From Clostridia bacterium (lineage in GTDB: Bacteria > Bacillota > Clostridia > Christensenellales > UBA3700), in assembly GCA_029067255.1 (NCBI GenBank), contig JAIEEW010000241.1:1-5680 (forward strand): a stretch of DNA of 5,680 bases, read 5' to 3'. Made by a program: the position numbers and the translations under genes. Position 1 is the first letter of the stretch. Every line of letters begins with the position of its first letter. This document shows, piece by piece, positions 5,304 to 5,680 of this stretch. The notes under the pieces were generated by a model. It searched no databases, was not told the DNA's origin, and saw only the letters and a program-made list of their open reading frames with translations.

Positions 5304-5680
5304 ATATCCTTAAAATAACTATCCAAGATTGCCAAAAACTGCGGGTAGCAATCGAGATAACTATAATGACCTCCTTGTAAAAAAATCAATCCACTATTAT
5401 ATATGCCTTTCTTCAATCTCTTTGCCATATACGGCGGAGTGTCCTTATCCCTTTTGCCCCATATTATCAACGCATCGCATTTAACATCTTTCAAATACCC
5501 GTCAAGATAAAAATTAACAACGTTTTTGAAAGTCGTTCGCATATCTCCGCTCAGCGCGCGGTAATCGGCAGATCCGCAATTTGAAGTATCCATTTTGAAA
5601 AACTTTTTTAGGTTATAGGTCAGTTTTCTTATATTTTTCTTTATTGAGTATCGAGGTTTAAGTCCCGCGCTATCCACCAA
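5294..5680 (-). CDS. Alpha/beta hydrolase, C-terminal part
   Basis: The gene enters from the right edge, so its start, oxyanion region and nucleophile elbow are outside the window; 128 residues are visible. The first visible codon is TTG read as leucine within an LVDSAGLKPR stretch, which in alpha/beta hydrolases is the strand and turn following the nucleophile helix. Residues 11-60 are a basic, helical cap-like segment. Then ALIIWGKRDKDTP (70-82) gives the strand and catalytic acid, probably Asp78, and LQGGHYSYLD (101-110) supplies the catalytic His105. The family covers esterases, lipases, thioesterases and lactonases, so the substrate cannot be named. The 10-nt overlap with murF puts it in the same operon, and a role in envelope lipid or wall metabolism is a reasonable inference only. 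The fold assignment is firm; the absent nucleophile leaves activity unproven. Confidence 0.85.
   Translation of the reverse strand: MVDSAGLKPRYSIKKNIRKLTYNLKKFFKMDTSNCGSADYRALSGDMRTTFKNVVNFYLDGYLKDVKCDALIIWGKRDKDTPPYMAKRLKKGIYNSGLIFLQGGHYSYLDCYPQFLAILDSYFKDICK

Noticed and set aside
1..5680. CRISPR array, insertion sequence, tRNA or rRNA gene
   Set aside because: I saw no regularly spaced repeats beyond the DnaA boxes, no transposase or terminal repeats, and no tRNA or rRNA signatures. Codon usage and orientation look uniform, with no clear sign of recent transfer.

Overview
The window looks like a chromosomal segment of a low-to-moderate G+C Firmicute, most likely an uncultured clostridial-type anaerobe. 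That assignment is an inference from strong GGAG/GGAGG ribosome binding sites, TTG starts, tight minus-strand gene packing, clostridial-style Ddl and membrane-anchored MurF sequences, and a eukaryotic-type NADP isocitrate dehydrogenase. All five recognisable genes, plus a partial sixth, read on the minus strand, so the biological order runs from the right end to the left end.

From right to left: the C-terminal part of an alpha/beta hydrolase (5680-5294); a MurF-like Mur ligase whose usual N-terminal domain is replaced by about five membrane helices (5303-3684, overlapping the hydrolase by 10 nt); D-alanine--D-alanine ligase (3639-2500, TTG start); a 123-bp gap with a good sigma-70-type promoter bracketed by a 9-bp inverted repeat; icd (2376-1174); and a strong intrinsic terminator (1160-1130). 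MurF and Ddl catalyse consecutive steps, D-Ala-D-Ala formation and its addition to the UDP-MurNAc-tripeptide. The hydrolase is in the same tight cluster and may serve the cell envelope. icd makes 2-oxoglutarate and NADPH and appears to have its own promoter.

Between the icd terminator and purE is a non-coding stretch of about 470 bp, the most unusual part of the window. It holds four exact copies of the DnaA box TTATCCACA, all in the same orientation within 86 bp (869-954). They lie immediately upstream of a near-consensus promoter (TTGACA-17-TATAAA) directed at purE, and a second good promoter sits closer to the gene. The cluster may be a DnaA-titrating or DnaA-reactivating locus, a DnaA-controlled purine promoter, or a non-canonical replication origin. 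The sequence alone cannot decide between these.

The left end is purE followed by the first third or so of purC, two consecutive-acting enzymes of de novo purine synthesis. purE and purC are very tightly joined: an in-frame TTG with the better-placed ribosome binding site overlaps the purE stop codon (TTGA), while the more conventional purC ATG is 9 nt further on.
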